18,607 bases of DNA from Thioalkalivibrio nitratireducens. Its GTDB lineage: Bacteria > Pseudomonadota > Gammaproteobacteria > Ectothiorhodospirales > Ectothiorhodospiraceae. Position 1 is the first letter of the stretch. The number at the start of each line of letters is the position of its first letter. This document shows positions 1-6,952 of this stretch, piece after piece. The notes beneath the pieces are model-generated. The model saw only the letters and a program-made list of their open reading frames with translations. It searched no databases and had not been told where the DNA came from. The translations under genes and the position numbers were made by a program. The stretch is from positions 1-18,607 of the forward strand of contig JAABSN010000057.1 in assembly GCA_011390385.1 (NCBI GenBank). Direction: 5' to 3'.

Positions 1-13
1 CCACCCCGAAACA

Positions 14-145
14 TGAAAGATGGAGGCGTAGGGTGCCAATGAGCGCAGCGAATTGCACCGTTCGAGGCCCGGGGCGTAGAGCCGAGGCCGGCGTGGTTTC
101 GGTGCGGTTCGGCTGCGCCTCACGGCACCCTACGCGGTTCTTTCA
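14..145 (+). repeat. REPIN-like interspersed repeat, copy 1
   Basis: The core runs 28-133 and starts GTAG, ends CTAC. It has two imperfect palindromes: a left unit (GGTGCC...GCACC with AATGAGCGCAGCGAATT inside) and a right unit (GGTGCGG...GGCACC). Outside the core lie TGAAAG (14-19) and CTTTCA (140-145), a further inverted pair. The first 12 bases of the window (CCACCCCGAAAC) recur just before copy 6. The copy lies downstream of the response-regulator gene, which ends at 236. Palindromes preceded by GTAG are the known hallmark of REP sequences mobilised by RAYT transposases; no such gene is in this window. Confidence 0.8.
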
Positions 146-235
146 CACTAAGGGTAGACGAGTTGCTGCACACGCACGGAGCCTTGCCCCCATCCGGCAT
201 GCGGGTCAAGTTACGGGATCAATCGCCCGGTCTTG

Positions 236-1153
236 TCAGAAACGTGCGACGCAGCGAATGGCCGCTGCGGCCGCCGCAGTGCGGTTGTCCACTTCCAGTT
301 TCCGGAAGATCTGCTCGAGATGCTTGTTGACCGTGCGTGGACTCATTTCCAGGATCTGCCCGATCTCCCGGTTCGTCTTCCCATACGCAATCCATAGCAG
401 TACCTCCGCCTCGCGGCCGGTGACACCGAATCGCTCGCGCAGTCGCTCGACCGTCCGGCCGCTGGTGTGTTGTTCCACCAACCGCAGGAGATGCTCCTTG
501 GGAGAGATCCTGGCCAGAAACTCGATGGCAGGCCCGGCATCGTCGGCACGAACCGGCGTGAAATGATGCCCGGGCTGCGGATCATGCCGCAGCCAGCTCG
601 CCAGCTCCCGGTACAGGTCAGTGAGTTCACTCGCCAGACCGTAACCACATTGGCTCAGCCGTTGATACACACGCGGCGTGGCCCAGACCAGTTCGCCGTT
701 TGCATCCACCGAGAACAGGTAATGCCCTGCCTGGTCCAGTGCCTGGTACGTGCTCTGGAGCACTCTCGCATTCGCGAGATGCACTCGCATTCGGGCAATC
801 AGTTCGTCCACGTTGATCGGTTTGCCCACATAGTCCACACCTCCGGCGTTCAGACCCATGACGACGTGCTCGGTATCACTCAGCCCGGTCATGAAGATGA
901 TCGGCACATCGACCAGGGAGGGGTTCTTCTTGAGCTGGCGGCAGGTTTCAAATCCGTCCATGTTGGGCATGATCGCGTCAAGCAGGACAATGTCCGGCGT
1001 AATGTGTCGGGTGATACTGAGAGCCTGCGCGCCCTCCAGCGCGACCAGTACCCGCATCCCCGCATTTTCCAGAACGTCATTGAGCATCCGCACCGTATCC
1101 GGCGCGTCGTCGACAATCAGAACAGTGTCACCATCCTGCTCAGCGGGCTGCAT
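236..1153 (-). CDS. NarL/FixJ-type response regulator (REC - linker - LuxR HTH)
   Basis: This 305-residue protein has an N-terminal receiver at about residues 10-125. The acidic pair is D15/D16, the likely phospho-acceptor is D59 in VLLDAIMPNMDG, and T89 and K111 are the other switch residues. A linker (about 130-235) has a weak PAS-like look (YLFSVDANGELVWATP). A LuxR-type helix-turn-helix follows at 243-300 (TGREAEVLLWIAYGKTNREI). The gene starts 14 bases inside the end of the upstream transporter-kinase gene, so the two are translationally coupled and form a cognate pair. The role is inferred: phosphorylated, it would bind DNA as a dimer, and the 7-2-7 dyads ahead of urtA and fmdA are plausible targets. 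The C-terminus is rich in alanine (RTAAAAAAIR). The family is clear; the regulon is a hypothesis. Confidence 0.93.
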   Translation of the reverse strand: MQPAEQDGDTVLIVDDAPDTVRMLNDVLENAGMRVLVALEGAQALSITRHITPDIVLLDAIMPNMDGFETCRQLKKNPSLVDVPIIFMTGLSDTEHVVMGLNAGGVDYVGKPINVDELIARMRVHLANARVLQSTYQALDQAGHYLFSVDANGELVWATPRVYQRLSQCGYGLASELTDLYRELASWLRHDPQPGHHFTPVRADDAGPAIEFLARISPKEHLLRLVEQHTSGRTVERLRERFGVTGREAEVLLWIAYGKTNREIGQILEMSPRTVNKHLEQIFRKLEVDNRTAAAAAAIRCVARF

Positions 1154-4100
1154 GACTTTCCTCGTGCAGCAGATCCTGCAGTGCCTGCAGCTGCAGCGTA
1201 TCCGCCAGGTGAATCATCTCCTGCCAGGTGTCGCCGTGTTGGGGATGTTCGTCGCGCAGCCGGTACAACATCTCGAGAATTCCCTTGCGGTGCCCGATGT
1301 TCGTGAGGTCACGCAGCCCCTGAAGTGATGCCGGGTCGAGCACCGCCGCGAGCGATACGGCTGCCTCTTCTGACTCGATCGCCGACATCATCACCGGTTC
1401 CGGCGGGAAAACCCAGTTCATGTGGAGAAGCCCCCCGATATGTTCGAGCAGGATGTTCAATTGCAGGGGCTTGGTGAAAAACCCGTCATGCAGGGTCGGA
1501 CCATCCGGCTGGGCATTGGCGTCCGCCGCGTTGGCTGAGAGGATGACAACGGGCACGGTGAAACCCTGGCCGCGCAGCGCTCTCAACAGCGTGCAACCAT
1601 CCTGTCCGGGCATGTTCAGGTCGAGCAGGACGAGGTCCACAGGTTGGCTCTGCAGCCAGGTTTGCGCCTGTGGGGCATCGGATAGCGCAGTGACATCGAA
1701 TCCCAGAGGGGTGAACATCTCGACCATCAGCTGCCGATGTGAATTCTCGTCATCGACGACCAGAATTCGCCGCCGGCGTCCATGGTAACCCCTCGGCACC
1801 TGCCCCCTGTCCACCGCCTGATATTCAGCATGTCCGTGCAAGGCCGACAACAGGAGTGCGACGCGGAATCGACTACCCTTGCCCGGTGTACTTTCGACAT
1901 TGATCTCTCCGCCCATGATCTCGCAGAGCAGCTTCGTGATGGTGAGTCCAAGACCGGTTCCGGGCGCTGTCGAACCCGGATTGCGGACCCGCTCGAAAGG
2001 TCGGAACACCCTTTCCAGATTCTCCGGGGCAATTCCCTCGCCGGTGTCTTCCACCGTGAACTCCGTGACCCCTCCCCGATAATTCACGGAAAAACTCACG
2101 GAACCCTTTTCCGTGTACTTCATCGCGTTGGTCAGCAGGTTGATCAGAATCTGGCGCACCCGCTTCTCATCGGCACGCACCCAGCGCGGCACCCGATGCA
2201 GATAACTGAAGCGGAATTCCAGTCCTTTTTCTTCGGCCTGCAGTTGGAACATATGGACTAACTGATCGAGAAGCAGATCCATTCGAACATCGGTGTAATG
2301 GAGTTCCAGCCGCCCCGCCTCGATCTTGGAAATATCCAGCAACCCCTCGATCAGGTCGGCGAGGTACTCACCGCTGCGGCGGATCACGTCCAGAGCGGGT
2401 CTGCGTTCCACCGGGATCTGCGGATCCCTTTCCAGCAGTTGAGCGTAACCCACGACTGCATTCAGCGGTGATCGCAGCTCGTGGCTGATCCCGGTCAGGT
2501 AGCGGTTCTTCGCCTGGTTTGCGGACTCCGCCCTTTCCTTGGCTTGTTGCAGTTCCCTGTCGGTCACTTCGTGCGCCTCGACCTCATCGAGCAGACGGCG
2601 ATTCTGGTGGTTCGATTCCTCCTGTGCGATCCGGCGGCTTTCGTTGGCGAGAACGTACAGCCAACTCAGCACACCAGTGATGATCAGAAGCACGAAAAAG
2701 ACCTTCCACAAGGTGTCGGCCAGCAACTCCTGATTGCCCACATCGGCGATTGAGCTCTGAAAATAGATGAGCGCCAGCATGGCCCCAATCAGACCGTTGA
2801 TCAGAACCAGCAGGAAGGTGAACTGGGCAAGCCCTGAATTGATACTGCGCGTCACCGGCCGAGGCAACAGCCATTCGAACGCTCGCTGGGATTGCTCGAC
2901 ATAGGACCCCCCCGGCTTGCAGAGGTCGCCGCAACGAGAGTCCAGCGAGCAGCACAATGAACAGATGTTCCCTGCGTACGCCGGGCAGCCGGTCATATCC
3001 TCGACATCGAACCGGTTCTCGCAAACGCAACAGGTCACCCGCCCATCCGGGTCCGCCGCTACCGCGGGTGCCGGCCGCGCGAGGTAATACCTGCTCCCCG
3101 TCATTACTGCAATCAGTGGCGCCGAGGCCAGCGCGACGGCGAGGGTGATGAAATGCGCGAGCGCCTGGGCAATCGCACCGAACTGCCCCAGATAACAGAG
3201 CATGCCGACCGCGATGGCGAAAAACATGGATCCGACCCCAACCGGATTGATGTCGTACAGGTGCGCCCGCTTGAACTCGATGTGTGGCGGCGAAAGCCCC
3301 AGCGGCTTGTTGATGACCAGATCGGCAACCAGCGCACCCGCCCACGCGATCGCGACCACCCCGTAGAAGCCCAACGTCGCTTCCAGTGCTCGATAGATCC
3401 CCAATTCCATGACCAGGAACGCGATCGCCACATTGAACACCAGCCATACGACCCGACCGGGATGCCTATGGGTCAGCCGGGAAAAGAAGTTTGACCAGGC
3501 AATCGAGCCCGCATAGGCATTCGTCACGTTGATCTTGACCTGGCAAAGAATCACGAAGATCCCCGCGGCCGCGAGGGCGATCTCCGGAGAATTGGTCACG
3601 TAGCCAAAGGCGATCATGTACATGCGGGTGGGATCGGCAGCCTCGTCGAAAGGCACGCCGTGACTCAGCGCAAGAACGGCAAGAAATGATCCGATCAGCA
3701 GCTTGATCGCCCCAATCACGATCCAGCCCGGCCCACCGGCCATCACGGCGGCCCACCAGCGCAGGCGCTGACCGGGGGCCGCCTCCGGCACGAAGCGCAG
3801 GAAGTCGACCTGCTCACCGATCTGTGCGACCAGGGCGAACATCACGGCCGCTGCGGCACCGAAAAGCAGAAGATTCAGTCCTTCTGCACCGCCCCGCTCG
3901 GCCGCCGCCCCGGCAAAGCTTGTCCAATCCTCGACCGAGCTTGCGTCGAGATAGATGATGAAGATGAATGGCGTCAACTGGAGCAGAATCCAGATCGGCT
4001 GGGTCCAGTTCTGGAAACGACTGATCATGGTGATGCCGTAGGTCACCAGAGGAATGATGACGATGGCGCTGAACAGGTACCCGAGCGTGAGCGGCACCCC

Positions 4101-4535
4101 AAACAACAGCTCCAGCGCCATCGCCATGATCACCGCTTCCAGCGCAAAGAACAGGAAGGTGAAACTCGCGTAGACCAGCGAGGTGATGGTGGAGCCGAGG
4201 TAACCGAAACCCGCGCCGCGGGTCAGCAGGTCGCTATCCACTCCGTAGCGGGCTGCGTAATAGCTGATGGGAATCGCGGTCAGCAGAATCACCATGCTCA
4301 CGACCAGAATGGCGGCCACGGCGTTGGCGAAACCATACTGTAGTGTGATGGCGCCACCGATGGCTTCCAGCGCGAGAAAGGAAATCGCGCCGAGTGCCGT
4401 GCTGGCGACCCAGGTGCCCGACCAGCGCCGCGCGCGCTTGGCGGTAAACCGAAGCGCGTAGTCCTCCAGCGTTTCGTTGGCCACCCATTGGTTGTAGGTA
4501 CGCCGGATTCGGAAGACATGCTGGCGCGCGGTCAT
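1140..4535 (-). CDS. NCS1-permease-fused hybrid sensor histidine kinase
   Basis: This is an 1131-residue membrane protein. Residues 1 to about 490 form a multi-span domain resembling NCS1 nucleobase/hydantoin permeases (LTRGAGFGYLGS, NVTNAYAGSIAWSNFF). A cysteine module follows at 502-539, with Cys at 502, 503, 505, 517, 525, 528, 529, 535 and 539. Two further hydrophobic segments lie at about 560-630, then a coiled linker. The HisKA domain has phospho-acceptor H685 (SHELRSPLNA). The HATPase domain has an N box near 800 (LINLLTNAMKY), a G1 box (VEDTGEGI) and a G2 box near 862 (GTGLGLTI). The receiver has acceptor D972 (VLLDLNMPGQDG). The tail (about 1060-1131) looks like a degenerate Hpt-type helical domain. 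The start at 4535 has GGGAG about 8 bases upstream. The substrate is not shown; its position after the amide genes suggests it senses urea or an amide, perhaps through transport, as transporter-fused kinases such as CbrA and CrbS are thought to do. Confidence 0.9.
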   Translation of the reverse strand: MTARQHVFRIRRTYNQWVANETLEDYALRFTAKRARRWSGTWVASTALGAISFLALEAIGGAITLQYGFANAVAAILVVSMVILLTAIPISYYAARYGVDSDLLTRGAGFGYLGSTITSLVYASFTFLFFALEAVIMAMALELLFGVPLTLGYLFSAIVIIPLVTYGITMISRFQNWTQPIWILLQLTPFIFIIYLDASSVEDWTSFAGAAAERGGAEGLNLLLFGAAAAVMFALVAQIGEQVDFLRFVPEAAPGQRLRWWAAVMAGGPGWIVIGAIKLLIGSFLAVLALSHGVPFDEAADPTRMYMIAFGYVTNSPEIALAAAGIFVILCQVKINVTNAYAGSIAWSNFFSRLTHRHPGRVVWLVFNVAIAFLVMELGIYRALEATLGFYGVVAIAWAGALVADLVINKPLGLSPPHIEFKRAHLYDINPVGVGSMFFAIAVGMLCYLGQFGAIAQALAHFITLAVALASAPLIAVMTGSRYYLARPAPAVAADPDGRVTCCVCENRFDVEDMTGCPAYAGNICSLCCSLDSRCGDLCKPGGSYVEQSQRAFEWLLPRPVTRSINSGLAQFTFLLVLINGLIGAMLALIYFQSSIADVGNQELLADTLWKVFFVLLIITGVLSWLYVLANESRRIAQEESNHQNRRLLDEVEAHEVTDRELQQAKERAESANQAKNRYLTGISHELRSPLNAVVGYAQLLERDPQIPVERRPALDVIRRSGEYLADLIEGLLDISKIEAGRLELHYTDVRMDLLLDQLVHMFQLQAEEKGLEFRFSYLHRVPRWVRADEKRVRQILINLLTNAMKYTEKGSVSFSVNYRGGVTEFTVEDTGEGIAPENLERVFRPFERVRNPGSTAPGTGLGLTITKLLCEIMGGEINVESTPGKGSRFRVALLLSALHGHAEYQAVDRGQVPRGYHGRRRRILVVDDENSHRQLMVEMFTPLGFDVTALSDAPQAQTWLQSQPVDLVLLDLNMPGQDGCTLLRALRGQGFTVPVVILSANAADANAQPDGPTLHDGFFTKPLQLNILLEHIGGLLHMNWVFPPEPVMMSAIESEEAAVSLAAVLDPASLQGLRDLTNIGHRKGILEMLYRLRDEHPQHGDTWQEMIHLADTLQLQALQDLLHEESHAAR

Positions 4536-4696
4536 GGGCCGTCTCCCGCTGGATGACGGGGCGTCGCTCGAAACGGCGCACCAATCCGGTGCAACCCCAG
4601 GTGGCGTACGGCACCCGGAACGCCGTAATGCTCCCGGGATGACTCATGGTTGACTTCCGTGCCTTCGGGTGGAGAGCACCATGCGTAACAAAAGGT

Positions 4697-4815
4697 GCAG
4701 GGTGGCAATGAGCGCAGCGAATTGCGCCATTCGAGGCTCGGGAGCTTGGGAATCAGGGCCGGCGTGCCCCCGGTGCGGTTCGGCTTCGCCTCACGGCACC
4801 CTACGGGGACTTTCA
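4697..4815 (+). repeat. REPIN-like interspersed repeat, copy 2
   Basis: The core runs 4697-4804. The left end has drifted to GCAG and its palindrome begins GGTGGCAATGAGCGCAGCG; the right palindrome and terminal CTAC are intact. CTTTCA follows at 4810-4815. The left TGAAAG arm is not recognisable. The spacer (about 4735-4770) is similar to that of copies 1 and 5, so the whole element is homologous and not just the two ends. Confidence 0.78.
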
Positions 4816-4892
4816 CGTCACGCGCATTGGAACCCGGCGTCAGGAAACGCGGGTACCATTGAATCAAAGGCCGGGCCATTCGCTTCATCGAT

Positions 4893-4917
4893 CTTGATCA
4901 CTCGATCACTCATCAAG
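4893..4917. promoter_or_regulatory. Inverted repeat with tandem 8-mers (possible operator)
   Basis: CTTGAT (4893-4898) and ATCAAG (4912-4917) form an inverted pair 13 bases apart. The stretch also contains GATCACTC twice in tandem (4896-4911). It lies upstream of the sensor kinase gene on the transcribed strand, so it could be an operator or start region for that gene. The half-site spacing does not fit FNR (TTGAT-N4-ATCAA). Low confidence; it could be chance. Confidence 0.25.
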
Positions 4918-4941
4918 ACTCGAGATGCAATCAATAATCAT

Positions 4942-4977
4942 GCCAGCCTGTTCGCTTGCCAAAGAGAACAGGCTGGC
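4942..4977 (-). terminator. Strong stem-loop downstream of fmdB, terminator-like
   Basis: The arms GCCAGCCTGTTC (4942-4953) and GAACAGGCTGGC (4966-4977) are perfectly complementary over 12 bp. Inside them CTT and AAG can add three pairs beyond a G-A mismatch, leaving a 4-base loop. The hairpin lies about 98 bases after the fmdB stop. On the minus strand it is followed by ATGATTATTGATTG, which is only moderately T-rich, so a classical intrinsic terminator is not certain. An mRNA 3'-end stabiliser, or partial read-through into the sensor gene, are alternatives. Confidence 0.45.
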
Positions 4978-5074
4978 CTCGACAGCGAGCGTGCAGTGTC
5001 GGTTGCGACCGACTCACCCGGTCACGGTCAATCCGGGCCCGGGATGCTCACACCCCGGTTCCCGGCCTACCGAA

Positions 5075-5449
5075 TCAATGGCTGATCATCCAGGGCCGCA
5101 TGGACGGAAACATCTTCTTGCCATCAGCCGTGTAGAACAGGTTCGATTTGCCCTTGGACTCGTGACCACAACCGCAGCCTCGAGAATGCCGGTGCCCGTG
5201 GGTCCGCCGTTCCTGGTCCTCCTGCCGCGTCTCCACGGTGGAAAACATCGGTTCGTTTGCACTGCGTTCGTTTCTCGCAGCCGCCTGTATCGATGCCTTC
5301 GCCTGGTTCAGCACTTCCGGAGGCAGCAGGATGATCCGAGCGGACAGCGCGCCACACTCGGGGCATGGCTGCGGCTCCGCATGGTCTTCCAGGGTCGCCA
5401 AAGCATGAAAGACGCCGTGTTCGCGGCATTTGTAATCATAGAGCGGCAT
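5075..5449 (-). CDS. fmdB: FmdB-family zinc-ribbon protein
   Basis: This 124-residue protein starts MPLYDYKC, typical of the FmdB family, which was described as a putative regulator of formamidase genes in Methylophilus. The zinc-ribbon ligands are C8, H11, C29 and C32 (CREHG...CPECG). The second ligand is His where most family members have Cys. A second His/Cys-rich patch lies at 84-96 (H84, H86, H88, C92, C94, H96). The end is a hydrophobic and basic tail with FYTADGKKMFPSMRPW. The gene starts 6 bases after the fmdA stop, with AGGAG inside the end of fmdA, so the two form a tight pair. The molecular function is not established; it could be a regulator, a metal-handling accessory factor or an assembly factor for the amidase. 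Confidence 0.88.
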   Translation of the reverse strand: MPLYDYKCREHGVFHALATLEDHAEPQPCPECGALSARIILLPPEVLNQAKASIQAAARNERSANEPMFSTVETRQEDQERRTHGHRHSRGCGCGHESKGKSNLFYTADGKKMFPSMRPWMISH

Positions 5450-5455
5450 CGGGGC

Positions 5456-6688
5456 TTACTCCTTGTCCGGCGACAACGGGACAGCCATCCCCGGTGTGAC
5501 CTTTTTCTCGGGTCCACTGGCGCTGGGATTGACGTCGAAGTCGAAAATGCCCGTCGGCAACCAGAGCGTTGCGCAGGCGTTGGGAATATCCACGACACCG
5601 CTGATATGCCCCTGCACCGGAGCGCATCCCAGGATTCCGTAGGCCTGAGCACCGCTGTAGCCGAACTTGGTCAGGTATTCGATCGCGTTGAGACAGGCCT
5701 GCCTGTAAGCCACATGGACGTCCAGATAATGCTGCTTGCCCTGCTCGTCCACGGAGATCCCCTCGAAAATCAGGTAATCGTCATACTTCGGGGTGATCGG
5801 GCTGGGTTTGAAGATCGGGTTCTTGATCCCGTACTTGCGCATCCCGTCCTTGACCACGTTGACCCGGAGATGAATCCAGCCGGCCATCTCGATCGCGCCG
5901 CAGAAGGTGATCTCCCCGTCGCCCTGGCTGAAATGAAGATCGCCCACCGACAGGCCCGCGCCATCGACATAAACGGGGAAATAGATCTTGGACCCGCGCG
6001 AGAGATCCTTGATGTCGCAGTTGCCGCCGTGCTCGCGCGGCGGCACCGTACGGGCCGCTTCCGCACCTGCGATCTTCGCCTGGTCCGCCGGCATGCGGCC
6101 CATATGCGCCGTCTCGGCGCTGGGCAGGGTCGCGAGCGGCGGGATGCGTTCCGGATCGGTGTCGACCAGCGCCTTCTCGCGGGTATTCCACTCGTCGAGC
6201 ATTTCCTTCGAAGGCAGGCAGCCGATGAGACCCGGGTGAATCAGGCCGGGAAATTCCACATTCGGGATATGCCGGGACTTGGTGAACATGCCGTTGATGT
6301 CCCAGATCGATTTCTGGGCCTCCGGGAAGTGTTCGGTGAGAAAGCCGCCGCCGTTCTGCTTCGAAAAGAAGCCGTTGAAACCCCACAGGCTGTGATCGAA
6401 GGTTCCGATGTCGAGAATGTCGACCTCCAGAAGATCACCGGGCTCCGCTCCTTCCACGGCCACCGGCCCGGACAGGAAGTGCACCTGGGTCAGATCGACA
6501 TCGCGCACATCGTCCGCGCTGTCATTGTTCCCGATCTGCCCGCCGGTCCAGTCGTAGCATTCGATGATGAAATCGGCTCCAGGCTTCACCGTGGCCACCA
6601 TCGGAATGTCCGGATGCCACCGATTGTGGACCATGTCGTTTTCGTACGGGGACTTGTCCAGATCGACGCTGATGAGGGTATCCGTCAT
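5456..6688 (-). CDS. fmdA: Formamidase (FmdA/AmdA acetamidase-formamidase family)
   Basis: This is a 410-residue cytoplasmic enzyme expected to hydrolyse formamide (and perhaps other short amides) to the acid and ammonia. Family stretches include HNRWHPDIP near the N-terminus, ECYDWTGGQIGNNDSADDVR, HGGNCDIKDLSRGSKIYFP, and VGDLHFSQGDGEITFCGAIE. The length fits the roughly 405-410 residues usual for the family. An in-frame ATG exists 30 codons upstream, but the start at 6688 (MTDTLISVDLDKS) has AGGAG 8 bases ahead and matches the family N-terminus. A promoter-like region with a dyad lies 45-111 bases upstream. It is unrelated in fold to AmiE, so the cluster carries two independent amidase types. 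Confidence 0.95.
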   Translation of the reverse strand: MTDTLISVDLDKSPYENDMVHNRWHPDIPMVATVKPGADFIIECYDWTGGQIGNNDSADDVRDVDLTQVHFLSGPVAVEGAEPGDLLEVDILDIGTFDHSLWGFNGFFSKQNGGGFLTEHFPEAQKSIWDINGMFTKSRHIPNVEFPGLIHPGLIGCLPSKEMLDEWNTREKALVDTDPERIPPLATLPSAETAHMGRMPADQAKIAGAEAARTVPPREHGGNCDIKDLSRGSKIYFPVYVDGAGLSVGDLHFSQGDGEITFCGAIEMAGWIHLRVNVVKDGMRKYGIKNPIFKPSPITPKYDDYLIFEGISVDEQGKQHYLDVHVAYRQACLNAIEYLTKFGYSGAQAYGILGCAPVQGHISGVVDIPNACATLWLPTGIFDFDVNPSASGPEKKVTPGMAVPLSPDKE

Positions 6689-6733
6689 GCTCTTTCTCCT
6701 GCGGGCGTTGGTTTTCGAAGGGCTTGCAGGATG

Positions 6734-6739
6734 ATTATC
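6734..6739 (-). promoter_or_regulatory. Candidate -10 element of the fmdA promoter
   Basis: On the minus strand the hexamer is GATAAT (5 of 6 to TATAAT), 45 bases upstream of the fmdA start codon. The hexamer 17 bases further upstream (TGGCCG, 6757-6762) is a poor -35, which suits an activator-dependent promoter. The dyad at 6784-6799 ends 44 bases upstream of the GATAAT, which would put its centre near -65. The urtA promoter shows nearly the same spacing. Confidence 0.45.
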
Positions 6740-6783
6740 TGGACACCTCGCTGAACCGGCCATACGCCATTCAGGCAAAGACC

Positions 6784-6799
6784 TACGTCAAATGACGCA
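6784..6799 (-). promoter_or_regulatory. 7-2-7 dyad operator candidate upstream of fmdA
   Basis: The minus strand reads TGCGTCA-TT-TGACGTA, two heptamers in inverted repeat separated by 2 bp, followed by GG. This matches the site ahead of urtA (14556-14571) in 14 of 16 positions when the central W-W pair is allowed to be either TT or AA. NarL-type regulators are known to bind 7-2-7 inverted heptamers. The obvious candidate regulator is the LuxR-type protein at 236-1153, by inference only. Confidence 0.55.
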
Positions 6800-6832
6800 G
6801 TCGAAGCCGCAAAGGACGTCGCCGGAAAAACG

Positions 6833-6952
6833 GTAGGGTGTCAATGAGCGGCAGCGAATTGCACCGGTCGAAACCCGGGGGTTCGGGAATCCGGATCCGG
6901 CACGGTTCCGGTGCGGTTCGGCTGCGCCTCACGGCCCCCTACGGGGCTTTCA
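6833..6952 (+). repeat. REPIN-like interspersed repeat, copy 3
   Basis: The core runs 6833-6942, from GTAG to CTAC. The left palindrome has one extra G (GAGCGGCAGCG) and the right one ends GGCCCCC instead of GGCACCC. CTTTCA follows at 6947-6952. Read on the minus strand this is TGAAAG, and its TGA is the stop codon of amiB. The element therefore fills most of the gap between amiB and the fmdA promoter. Confidence 0.8.

Larger units (their letters stand above)
4536..5074. other. 539-base gap between fmdB and the sensor kinase gene
   Basis: The gap has no convincing gene. Read leftwards from fmdB, it holds a strong hairpin (4942-4977), an inverted repeat enclosing two tandem GATCACTC copies (4893-4917), and REPIN-like copy 2 (4697-4815). 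About 160 bases next to the kinase start (4536-4696) show only its ribosome-binding site. I found no clear -35/-10 pair for the kinase gene, so whether it has its own promoter or depends on read-through is open. Confidence 0.7.

Noticed and set aside
4893..4917. FNR/CRP-type operator
   Set aside because: The half-sites TTGAT and ATCAA are present but 13 bases apart instead of 4, so only a generic inverted repeat is reported.
4925..6754. A 609-codon open frame on the plus strand opposite fmdA and fmdB
   Set aside because: It is antisense to two well-recognised genes, has no family-like motifs, and reflects the high GC content and codon use of fmdAB.
6689..6778. N-terminal extension of fmdA by 30 codons
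   Set aside because: The downstream ATG has a strong ribosome-binding site, and the extension would cover the candidate -10 element and is not family-like.
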